Virus record (IMG/VR): IMGVR_UViG_3300027739_000026
Coordinates: 1-30,486 of that record
Reading direction: 5' to 3' (one strand)
Source of the DNA: a virus
DNA length: 30,486 nt
The position numbers were made by a program, and so were the translations under genes. Within the stretch, counting starts at the first letter, position 1; each line of letters begins with the position of its first letter. A model generated the notes under the pieces. It saw nothing but the letters and a program-made list of their open reading frames with translations, was not told where the DNA came from and made no database searches. Shown here piece by piece: positions 1-4,030 of the stretch.

Positions 1-76
1 GAATTACAAAAGAAAGGATAAATAATACTGATACTACTCCAACAAAAGCATAGGGTAAATATTGTTTAAATTTCAT
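1..76 (-). CDS. Small membrane protein, 5' part only (runs off the window)
   Basis: The ATG is at 76-74 on the minus strand, preceded by a good AAGGAG site, and the frame stays open to base 1 (25 residues visible). After a short polar start (MKFKQYLPY) the rest is hydrophobic (AFVGVVSVLFILSFVI), which suggests a membrane helix or a signal anchor. It lies just downstream of the tRNA-Arg gene in the direction of transcription. No family is recognised and the function is unknown. Confidence 0.6.
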   Translation of the reverse strand, partial: MKFKQYLPYAFVGVVSVLFILSFVI

Positions 77-103
77 AGGTATCTCCTTATAAAATATGAT
101 TAG

Positions 104-177
104 CACCCTTAGAGGGACTCGAACCCACAACCAACAGCTTAGAAGGCTGGTGCTCTATTCCATTGAGCTATAAGGGT
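104..177 (-). tRNA. tRNA-Arg (anticodon TCT)
   Basis: Full cloverleaf on the minus strand: acceptor stem 105-111 with 171-177 (ACCCTTA/TAAGGGT), T loop TTCGAGT, anticodon stem-loop CCAGC-CTTCTAA-GCTGT. No CCA is encoded. It reads AGA, the Arg codon used most in this window's genes. Confidence 0.93.
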
Positions 178-180
178 CTA

Positions 181-254
181 TACCGCTGAGTGGAGTCGAA
201 CCACCAATATACTGGGTCTAAACCAGACGCATATGCCAATTCTGCTACAGCGGC
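181..254 (-). tRNA. tRNA-Leu (anticodon TAG), short variable arm
   Basis: Acceptor stem 182-188 with 248-254 (GCCGCTG/CAGCGGT). The T arm is GGTGG-TTCGACT-CCACT. The anticodon loop TTTAGAC gives UAG, reading CUA. The D region (GAATTGGCA) is Leu-like, but the variable region is only about 5 nt, whereas bacterial tRNA-Leu normally has a long arm. Confidence 0.85.
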
Positions 255-258
255 TTAT

Positions 259-483
259 TTATTTTTCTTTTCTGTGATCCCATTTCCACTTATCTATGTC
301 CCATAAAATATCAGCAATAAATTCTCTAATATTAGCTATTAAAAACACAACAACAAGAACTAAGATAGGAAACCAATAAGGAAATAATATCCATACCCAA
401 TCTACATTGATAACTTCTACTAACTTTAAAATTAGTGCAATAAAATCTATTAGATAAATTACTATTAATAATACTGTGACCAT
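259..483 (-). CDS. Small two-helix membrane protein
   Basis: This 74-residue protein has an ATG at 483 and a strong AAGGAGAA site whose upstream edge touches the end of tRNA-Leu(CAA). Two hydrophobic stretches (residues about 2-22 and 28-50) should span the membrane. The C-terminus is charged and Trp/Lys-rich (DIDKWKWDHRKEK) and probably cytoplasmic. It sits between two tRNA genes and is probably co-transcribed with them. No family is recognised. A role in host membrane alteration or superinfection exclusion is possible but is only a guess from size and topology. Confidence 0.72.
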   Translation of the reverse strand: MVTVLLIVIYLIDFIALILKLVEVINVDWVWILFPYWFPILVLVVVFLIANIREFIADILWDIDKWKWDHRKEK

Positions 484-497
484 TTAAGTTCTCCTTG

Positions 498-572
498 TGC
501 TTATGAGTGGACTCGAACCACCAAAAAGCTAGTTTTGAACCAGCCATGTCTGCCAGTTGCAATCACATAAGC
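498..572 (-). tRNA. tRNA-Leu (anticodon CAA), short variable arm
   Basis: Acceptor stem 499-505 with 566-572 (GCTTATG/CATAAGC). The anticodon arm is GCTGG-TTCAAAA-CTAGC, reading UUG. The T arm is GGTGG-TTCGAGT-CCACT. The D region AACTGGCAGACAT is typical of tRNA-Leu, but the variable region is only about 5 nt (TTTTT). The 3' end of the neighbouring coding gene overlaps the 5' acceptor strand. Confidence 0.85.
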
Positions 573-772
573 AAGTGTTCTATTTCTTTCCACACCAGTC
601 GTTTTCCTTTAGGAATAAAGAGAATACTTTTATCGCTTTTATCCACATAGCACCAACGTTTGAAACCGTCATAGTAATAATATGATGTTTCGTCATCTTC
701 TGTAACATTAACAACATCGCCGGAACAATTACCGAAGCTAGATTTAATAAATACTATACGACCTTTACTCAT
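563..772 (-). CDS. Small hypothetical protein (about 69 aa)
   Basis: The ATG at 772 is preferred over an upstream TTG at 796, because an AGAGGA site stands about 9 nt before it and the TTG falls inside a candidate structured RNA. The 69-residue product starts MSKGRIVFIKSSFGNC and is rich in beta-prone and charged residues, with a YYYYDGFKRW patch. It could be a small beta-barrel (SH3/KOW-like), but this is inferred from pattern only. The stop codon lies inside the acceptor stem of tRNA-Leu(CAA), so gene and tRNA share about 10 bp. Function unknown. Confidence 0.65.
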   Translation of the reverse strand: MSKGRIVFIKSSFGNCSGDVVNVTEDDETSYYYYDGFKRWCYVDKSDKSILFIPKGKRLVWKEIEHLLM

Positions 773-792
773 GTTTCTATATCCTCTGTAGT

Positions 793-930
793 TCAATATA
801 TTATACTGGCATACAACCTCGCTTGATCGGAGAGGGCATCCAGTCCGTATTTATCAGTGCACTTTGATAAATATAAATGTTATTCCTACCCCATGTCATC
901 GTATTTTTGTATGCCACTATAATATATCGA
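793..930 (-). ncRNA. Candidate structured RNA closed by a 24-bp inverted repeat
   Basis: The segments 793-816 and 907-930 are inverted copies. In a minus-strand transcript they would pair over 23 of 24 positions, counting one G-U pair and one G-G mismatch. The 90 nt between them hold a perfect 7-bp hairpin (TTTATCA/TGATAAA, about 850-871) and a smaller CGGA/TCCG hairpin. No coding frame is evident. T4-type phages are known to encode stable small RNAs inside tRNA clusters. A small inverted-repeat element is an alternative, as is a pair of outward promoters, since each arm contains TATAAT. Confidence 0.4.
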
Positions 931-931
931 G

Positions 932-1002
932 CAGTAGCTAGTTGATTCGAACAACTGATGTTCGTTTTGGAGACGAAAGGTTTACCACTAACCTAAGCTA
1001 CT
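932..1002 (-). tRNA. tRNA-Trp (anticodon CCA)
   Basis: Acceptor stem 933-939 with 996-1002 (AGTAGCT/AGCTACT). The anticodon arm TTCGT-CTCCAAA-ACGAA gives CCA. The T arm has GTTG-TTCGAAT-CAAC. A compact cloverleaf of about 71 nt. Confidence 0.9.
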
Positions 1003-1009
1003 ATGTTAA

Positions 1010-1085
1010 GGTTGGGAGATGGGGATTTATTCACAGGCATAGCCCCAATCCACGAAGTGCCTGTTCAGATGCTACCTGCCCAACC
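1010..1085 (-). tRNA. Degenerate tRNA-Pro-like gene (candidate anticodon TGG)
   Basis: This 76-nt segment lies between tRNA-Trp and tRNA-Leu. It has a perfect 7-bp acceptor-type stem (GGTTGGG/CCCAACC) and an anticodon-arm candidate CGTGG-ATTGGGG-CTATG, whose loop would give UGG (Pro). The T arm lacks the TTCRA loop and pairs poorly. A competing 7-bp pairing (ACAGGCA/TGCCTGT) crosses the anticodon arm. It is either a decayed tRNA-Pro or a tRNA-like RNA, and a standard scanner may miss it. Confidence 0.4.
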
Positions 1086-1103
1086 TCTATTGGTAGCCAA
1101 CGA

Positions 1104-1180
1104 GTCCTGGTCGGGGGATTCGAACCCTCACTTGTTCTCCTCTTAAGGGAGATGCATCTGCCAATTGTGCTACACCAGGA
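1104..1180 (-). tRNA. tRNA-Leu (anticodon TAA), short variable arm
   Basis: Acceptor stem 1105-1111 with 1174-1180 (TCCTGGT/ACCAGGA). The anticodon arm TCTCC-CTTAAGA-GGAGA gives UAA, reading UUA. The T loop is TTCGAAT. The D region AATTGGCAGATGC fits Leu. The variable region is only about 6 nt and one T-stem pair is A-C. Confidence 0.85.
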
Positions 1181-1263
1181 GCTTGCTAATCTTACTACAT
1201 AACCATTCCATTATCTCTACATAATGAAATTCAATTTTTAATGTGTCTATTAAGTCTCTAAAC

Positions 1264-1443
1264 TCATTCATATTTTACTACACTTTCTGGTTTTGTCAAG
1301 GGTTGAATATGAGAGAAACATGAGTAAAACTTCTTGGTTGGATGAAAGTAAGCATAGTCACATTCTACGTTATCAATAGACTTATACACTCTTTCTTTCA
1401 GATACACTTTAGGTAATTGATTGAGATTAGTTATTATAATCAC
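1264..1443 (-). CDS. Possible small protein (59 aa, GTG start)
   Basis: This open frame runs from GTG at 1443 to TGA at 1264. Its product contains stretches such as LPKVYLKERVYKSIDNVEC and YAYFHPTKKFY, with a plausible residue mix. The start overlaps the end of the preceding gene (stop at 1427) in another frame. There is no clear Shine-Dalgarno site, so translation would depend on coupling. The 3' part contains a promoter-like sequence. It is the only coding candidate in the roughly 240-bp gap. The function is unknown and it may not be real. Confidence 0.35.
   Translation of the reverse strand: MIIITNLNQLPKVYLKERVYKSIDNVECDYAYFHPTKKFYSCFSHIQPLTKPESVVKYE
1271..1299 (-). promoter_or_regulatory. 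Sigma-70-type promoter reading into the distal tRNA cluster
   Basis: On the minus strand TTGACA (1294-1299) and TAAAAT (1272-1277) are separated by 16 bp. It would drive tRNA-Leu(TAA) and the genes towards position 1. The -35 is perfect and the -10 is one base off consensus. Confidence 0.5.
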
Positions 1444-1618
1444 TATCTGTACCGTGTAGAGGGCACTCTGGATTAATCCAAAAAAGAGGTTTACCGTCTA
1501 TACCGACAAAGGCACCTTCTCCATACTCATTATCTAACACAGGACAAGTACAACCTGTTTTTACGGCATCGTTACTTCCAGGATTCAAGATTGGAACATT
1601 TTGTTTTGTTAGTTTCAT
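1427..1618 (-). CDS. Small conserved phage protein with CTCPVLDN and CPLHG motifs
   Basis: The ATG at 1618 is chosen because GGAG lies 7 nt upstream; longer readings of this frame run through tRNA-Thr. The 63-residue product has CTCPVLDNEYGEGAF in the middle and CPLHGTD near the C-terminus. From memory, this pattern (CxCPVLDN...CPLHG) recurs in small actinobacterial and Bacillota phage proteins of unknown role, and the Cys/His residues could bind a metal. It sits alone between tRNA-Thr and tRNA-Leu(TAA). Confidence 0.7.
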   Translation of the reverse strand: MKLTKQNVPILNPGSNDAVKTGCTCPVLDNEYGEGAFVGIDGKPLFWINPECPLHGTDSDYNN

Positions 1619-1632
1619 TTTGTTTCTCCAAG

Positions 1633-1704
1633 AGCTCCTGAGTGGACTCGAACCACTATTTAACACTTTACAAGGGTGCTGTAATACCATTATACCACAA
1701 GAGC
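1633..1704 (-). tRNA. tRNA-Thr (anticodon TGT)
   Basis: Acceptor stem 1634-1640 with 1698-1704 (GCTCTTG/CAGGAGC, one G-U). The anticodon loop CTTGTAA gives UGU, on a GCACC/AGTGT stem with an inner C-A mismatch. The T arm is AGTGG-TTCGAGT-CCACT. Confidence 0.88.
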
Positions 1705-1711
1705 AAATAGG

Positions 1712-1782
1712 CAGGTAGAACTAGAATCGGACTAATGCCTCAATATTCAAAGTATCGCGTGCTACCATTACACCACCTACCT
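1712..1782 (-). tRNA. tRNA-Gln (anticodon TTG)
   Basis: Acceptor stem 1713-1719 with 1776-1782 (AGGTAGG/TCTACCT). The anticodon arm CGATA-CTTTGAA-TATTG gives UUG, reading CAA. The T arm is ATTAG-TCCGATT-CTAGT. Confidence 0.88.
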
Positions 1783-1786
1783 AATA

Positions 1787-1871
1787 AGGAAGATAATTGA
1801 ATCGAACAATCAACTTTTGACAGTCGGGCATGTTTTCAAGACATGTTGTGAACCATTTCACCCTATCTTCC
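1787..1871 (-). tRNA. tRNA-Ser (anticodon TGA)
   Basis: Acceptor stem 1788-1794 with 1865-1871 (GGAAGAT/ATCTTCC). The anticodon arm CATGT-CTTGAAA-ACATG gives UGA. It has the long variable arm expected of tRNA-Ser, and the T arm ATTG-TTCGATT-CAAT. Confidence 0.92.
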
Positions 1872-1875
1872 ATAG

Positions 1876-1948
1876 TGTACCCGAGTGGGGTCGAACCACC
1901 TACGTCTTGTTCTTCAGACAAGCCCTCTACCAGTTGAGGTACAGGTAC
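1876..1948 (-). tRNA. tRNA-Phe (anticodon GAA)
   Basis: Acceptor stem 1877-1883 with 1942-1948 (GTACCTG/CGGGTAC). The anticodon arm CTTGT-CTGAAGA-ACAAG gives GAA. The T arm is GGTGG-TTCGACC-CCACT. Confidence 0.93.
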
Positions 1949-1952
1949 ATAG

Positions 1953-2039
1953 TGGACAGAACCGGAGTTGAACCAGCCATGTTTCTAATGTGTCGGGTCT
2001 ACAGCCCGATGCAACTCAGCCGATAGTTGCCTTCTGTCC
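1953..2039 (-). tRNA. tRNA-Tyr (anticodon GTA)
   Basis: Acceptor stem 1954-1960 with 2033-2039 (GGACAGA/TCTGTCC). The anticodon loop CTGTAGA gives GUA, on a CGGG/CCCG stem. The long variable arm is as expected for bacterial tRNA-Tyr. The T loop is TTCAACT. Confidence 0.92.
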
Positions 2040-2092
2040 GTGAGGACGGCTCTGAATTTCACAGAATTTTAACGACTTTTACGTGCGCTCTG

Positions 2093-2176
2093 TGGAGATG
2101 GTGGGAATCGAACCCACGTTCCTGTCACGCAAATTTAGATACAAGTGTTTGCGTGCCAGCTTGTCCTTTCATCCCC
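2093..2176 (-). tRNA. tRNA of undetermined isotype with an over-long anticodon hairpin
   Basis: The acceptor stem (2094-2100 with 2170-2176, GGGGATG/CATCTCC) and T arm (GTGGG-TTCGATT-CCCAC) are canonical. The middle instead folds into a perfect 8-bp stem CACGCAAA/TTTGCGTG closing a 14-nt loop (CACTTGTATCTAAA), so no normal 7-nt anticodon loop can be placed. Total length is 84 nt. It may be a variant tRNA, an insertion-damaged gene or an intron-bearing one. Confidence 0.6.
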
Positions 2177-2180
2177 GTAG

Positions 2181-2251
2181 CGAAGGCAGAGGGTTTTGAT
2201 CCCTCGACACTAACTGGACAGGTTAGTATGTTACCATTACACTATGCCTCC
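2181..2251 (-). tRNA. tRNA-Asp (anticodon GTC)
   Basis: Acceptor stem 2182-2188 with 2245-2251 (GGAGGCA/TGCCTTC). The anticodon arm CTAAC-CTGTCCA-GTTAG gives GUC. The T arm is GAGGG-ATCAAAA-CCCTC. The end of the upstream coding gene overlaps its 5' strand by 10 bp. Confidence 0.9.
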
Positions 2252-2499
2252 AAAAATTTTACTTCCACTTTGTAAGGTTCTATTCTTTCTATTTCTTCTG
2301 GATAAAAATTATAATCCAGCAGTACTTGAAGTTGATTTTGCACTAATCTACATTGTATTGCAAAGTCAGGAACACTGTCAACAGACTTAGGAGTTCGTTT
2401 AGCTACGTTCTCAATAAAAACAATGTCCTCTTTTGCTCTTTTAATACAACTAATCAAAAGCTCCCTTATCTTTATTTCCTGCTCAGTCCTATCCTCCAT
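2242..2499 (-). CDS. Small acidic helical hypothetical protein (85 aa)
   Basis: The ATG at 2499 has a strong AAGGAG site. The 85-residue product (starts MEDRTEQEIKIRELL) is highly charged and predicted mostly helical: an amphipathic helix over residues 1-35 and a second over about 48-65 (IQCRLVQNQLQVLLDY). No Cys cluster, transmembrane segment or enzyme motif is visible. The stop codon lies inside tRNA-Asp, so the gene is embedded in the tRNA operon. The upstream 40-residue membrane peptide overlaps its first codons. Function unknown. Confidence 0.72.
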   Translation of the reverse strand: MEDRTEQEIKIRELLISCIKRAKEDIVFIENVAKRTPKSVDSVPDFAIQCRLVQNQLQVLLDYNFYPEEIERIEPYKVEVKFLEA

Positions 2500-2611
2500 A
2501 ATAGCTCCTTTTAATTAAAATATCTATTGATACACTAAGAGATAATAAAATATAAATAGCAAATACAAAATAAATATAAAAGCTTACAATAGAAAAAAAT
2601 ATATCAATCAT
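2489..2611 (-). CDS. 40-residue hydrophobic peptide
   Basis: An ATG at 2611 preceded by GGAG (7-nt spacing) opens a 41-codon frame that ends at TAG 2489, overlapping the start of the next gene by 11 bp. The product is one long hydrophobic helix (residues about 4-28: IFFSIVSFYIYFVFAIYILL) with a short basic tail (LIKRSYYGG). The good ribosome site, the coupling overlap and the uniform hydrophobicity argue for a real gene that length-limited gene calling would miss. Single-helix membrane peptides of phages include toxins, lysis regulators and exclusion factors; nothing here tells which. Confidence 0.55.
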   Translation of the reverse strand: MIDIFFSIVSFYIYFVFAIYILLSLSVSIDILIKRSYYGG

Positions 2612-2623
2612 AAAATCTCCAGG

Positions 2624-2697
2624 CTGCCCCCACTAGACTCGAACTAGTATCTCCAAAGTTAACAGCTTTGCGCTCTGACCAATTGAGCTAGAGAGCA
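2624..2697 (-). tRNA. tRNA-Asn (anticodon GTT)
   Basis: Acceptor stem 2625-2631 with 2691-2697 (TGCTCTC/GGGGGCA, with G-U pairs). The anticodon arm CAAAG-CTGTTAA-CTTTG gives GUU. The T arm is ACTAG-TTCGAGT-CTAGT. It is the first tRNA of the cluster after the promoter at 2713-2740. Confidence 0.92.
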
Positions 2698-2702
2698 GTA
2701 TT

Positions 2703-2740
2703 GATAGGGGCTATTATACCCCTATCTATTAAATTGTCAA
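2703..2740 (-). promoter_or_regulatory. tRNA-cluster promoter with a palindrome over the -10 box
   Basis: On the minus strand TTGACA (2735-2740) and TATAAT (2713-2718) are 16 bp apart, just upstream of tRNA-Asn. The -10 lies in the 8-nt centre of a perfect 8-bp inverted repeat, GATAGGGG (2703-2710) and CCCCTATC (2719-2726). This is suited to a repressor operator or to a hairpin at the RNA 5' end. The start point would fall inside the left arm. Confidence 0.65.
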
Positions 2741-2955
2741 GACACTTTCTTAACTTCTAATTTTCCATTAACCTTTCCATACGCTAGGAACAGATTAACC
2801 AGTGTCAAATAAAAGCTTTTTGGGAAGACAGCCTTCCCGCGGTTCTTGCCTAAGAGTGGAAAAGATAGTCTGAAGAATCTCCTAGAGTTTCTTTTTAGCT
2901 TTGTACGCAGAAAAGCTACGAATTCTTTATTATCCACAACTTTGAAATATTCCAT
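2737..2955 (-). CDS. Small basic hypothetical protein (72 aa)
   Basis: The ATG at 2955 has AAAGGA 6 nt upstream. The protein is strongly basic, with a KLKRNSRRFFRLSF patch at residues 19-32 and further Lys/Arg residues throughout (about residues 37-47 and the C-terminal VKKVS). Nucleic-acid binding is plausible but no fold is recognised. The gene starts 3 nt after the stop of the upstream membrane protein, so the two are probably translated from one message. Its last codons overlap the -35 box of the tRNA promoter. Confidence 0.65.
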   Translation of the reverse strand: MEYFKVVDNKEFVAFLRTKLKRNSRRFFRLSFPLLGKNRGKAVFPKSFYLTLVNLFLAYGKVNGKLEVKKVS

Positions 2956-2957
2956 AA

Positions 2958-3278
2958 TTATCCTTTGTTTGTAAATCTTTGTGTATATTGCTTAAAGGGC
3001 TTGTTAACTAATGTATATGTTGCTAACGAAATAACAACAGATAAGAACCATTCAAGTAAGGATTTCCATTCAATAAACTGACCTTGCCCAATACCAACAT
3101 AATACAGTGCGAGACCCCAAGCTGCTGTAACTAGGGGAAGTGCAACTTTGTAGAAAGTTGGATGAAAGTCAAACTCTTCGCTCTTAACAATAAACTTTCT
3201 AACTAACCACTTAATAAACTCTACTGTAAATGTTGTTAAAGCGCCTGCTGATAATACGGTTGTTACATCACTATTCAT
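2958..3278 (-). CDS. Three-helix membrane protein, possibly holin-like
   Basis: This 106-residue protein starts at ATG 3278, overlapping the upstream stop (TAATG) with GAGGAA upstream. Hydrophobic segments lie at about residues 9-31, 44-64 and 74-92, followed by a basic tail (KPFKQYTQRFTNKG). Size, helix count and a charged C-terminus resemble class I holins. However, no endolysin gene is adjacent and the gene lies in the minus-strand (probably early) block, so a holin role is only one option. An alternative is a small membrane protein that modifies the host envelope. Confidence 0.7.
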   Translation of the reverse strand: MNSDVTTVLSAGALTTFTVEFIKWLVRKFIVKSEEFDFHPTFYKVALPLVTAAWGLALYYVGIGQGQFIEWKSLLEWFLSVVISLATYTLVNKPFKQYTQRFTNKG

Positions 3279-3532
3279 TAGATTATTCTTCCTCTCACCG
3301 ATTTAGGTTCTTGTATAACTTCGACATCTCTAGCTGTAAAAGATGCTTTCTTTTCTTTACTTTCTGGAAAACAAATTTCACATTTTTTTCCAGTAAAAGT
3401 AGATGGAACAAATTCATGCAAACTTGCTGTAACTGTAGATACATTACCACAGGCTGTCAAACCTGATGCAGAATCTACTGTATGCAAAATATGTTCATCA
3501 TCTATGTAGTACAATAAATTTTTTGTTTTCAT
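3278..3532 (-). CDS. Small protein with a Cys/His zinc-finger-like pattern
   Basis: Three start codons lie in a row (GTG 3538, ATG 3535, ATG 3532). The ATG at 3532 has the best spacing from GGAG, giving 84 residues. The sequence holds HTVDSASGLTACG in the N-terminal half and KKCEICFPESKEKK in the middle, together an H/C...CxxC arrangement. Such short metal-binding proteins (an H..C knuckle followed by CxxC) are common phage orphans of unknown function. The gene overlaps the upstream stop (TGATG), suggesting coupled translation. Confidence 0.68.
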   Translation of the reverse strand: MKTKNLLYYIDDEHILHTVDSASGLTACGNVSTVTASLHEFVPSTFTGKKCEICFPESKEKKASFTARDVEVIQEPKSVRGRII

Positions 3533-3534
3533 CA

Positions 3535-3744
3535 TCACTCCGTATTTATCTCTTCTAAAATTCCAACTAAAGCTTTAGGAGATATGATATTATTTTTTAC
3601 CATATAATTTAACAAAATAAGTAAAGTTTCTTTACTTATAATTAAAGAGTCTTCCGTAAGGATAAAAGCATTACTACCTTTATCCTTACGAATTACTAGT
3701 GTATTAGTCCCAGGAAGGGAAAATATTGATACCTTATCCTTCAC
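3535..3744 (-). CDS. Small hypothetical protein (69 aa, GTG start)
   Basis: The frame opens with GTG at 3744, inside the 3' end of the preceding gene (11-bp overlap), and has no later ATG near the N-terminus. There is no strong ribosome site, so translation is probably coupled. The protein begins VKDKVSIFSLPGTNTLVIRK and looks like a short beta hairpin followed by helices (ISKETLLILLNYMVKN, SPKALVGILEEI). No motif is recognised. Its place in a run of overlapping small genes supports it as real. Confidence 0.6.
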   Translation of the reverse strand: MKDKVSIFSLPGTNTLVIRKDKGSNAFILTEDSLIISKETLLILLNYMVKNNIISPKALVGILEEINTE

Positions 3745-4030
3745 TTTTTTCGCTTTCGTTCACACGTTTTTCTAGTTCATCTAGAAATTCTTCAGATGAT
3801 ACATATTGCCCAAGTGATAGCATAACTGTAGCTAACGCACTGTCAATATCGTCATCAAAGCTCTTTACACCTGCTTCAACTTCTCCAAAATGTTCATTGT
3901 CTCTGCTTCCAACTATTTTCAGAGTCCCATTAACATCCCATTCCTTGCCTTCCTTCTTCATAGAAATATCAAATAAAATTCTATGTGAGACTAGTGTATC
4001 TACAAACTTTACATCGGTCTTTTTATCCAT
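3734..4030 (-). CDS. Hypothetical protein (98 aa)
   Basis: The ATG at 4030 has AAGGA about 10 nt upstream and lies within the last 22 bp of the exonuclease gene. The N-terminal two thirds look beta-rich (VKFVDTLVSHRILFDIS, WDVNGTLKIVG). The C-terminus is acidic and helical (SSEEFLDELEKRVNESEKSEG). No catalytic or metal motif is visible. The overlap with the exonuclease gene suggests joint expression, so a partner or regulator role is possible but not shown. Confidence 0.68.
   Translation of the reverse strand: MDKKTDVKFVDTLVSHRILFDISMKKEGKEWDVNGTLKIVGSRDNEHFGEVEAGVKSFDDDIDSALATVMLSLGQYVSSEEFLDELEKRVNESEKSEG

Noticed and set aside
942-1202. Plus-strand open frame of 86 codons
   Set aside because: It runs antisense through three tRNA or tRNA-like genes and has no ribosome site; the frame is open because tRNA genes happen to lack stops there.
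1170-1271. 33-residue minus-strand frame ending inside tRNA-Leu(TAA)
   Set aside because: It has a plausible helical composition but no ribosome site, and the -10 box of a promoter touches its ATG, so it would be leaderless at best.
1817-2275. Two adjacent plus-strand open frames (69 and 82 codons)
   Set aside because: Both are antisense to tRNA-Ser, -Phe, -Tyr, the undetermined tRNA and tRNA-Asp; the peptides are translated tRNA sequence.
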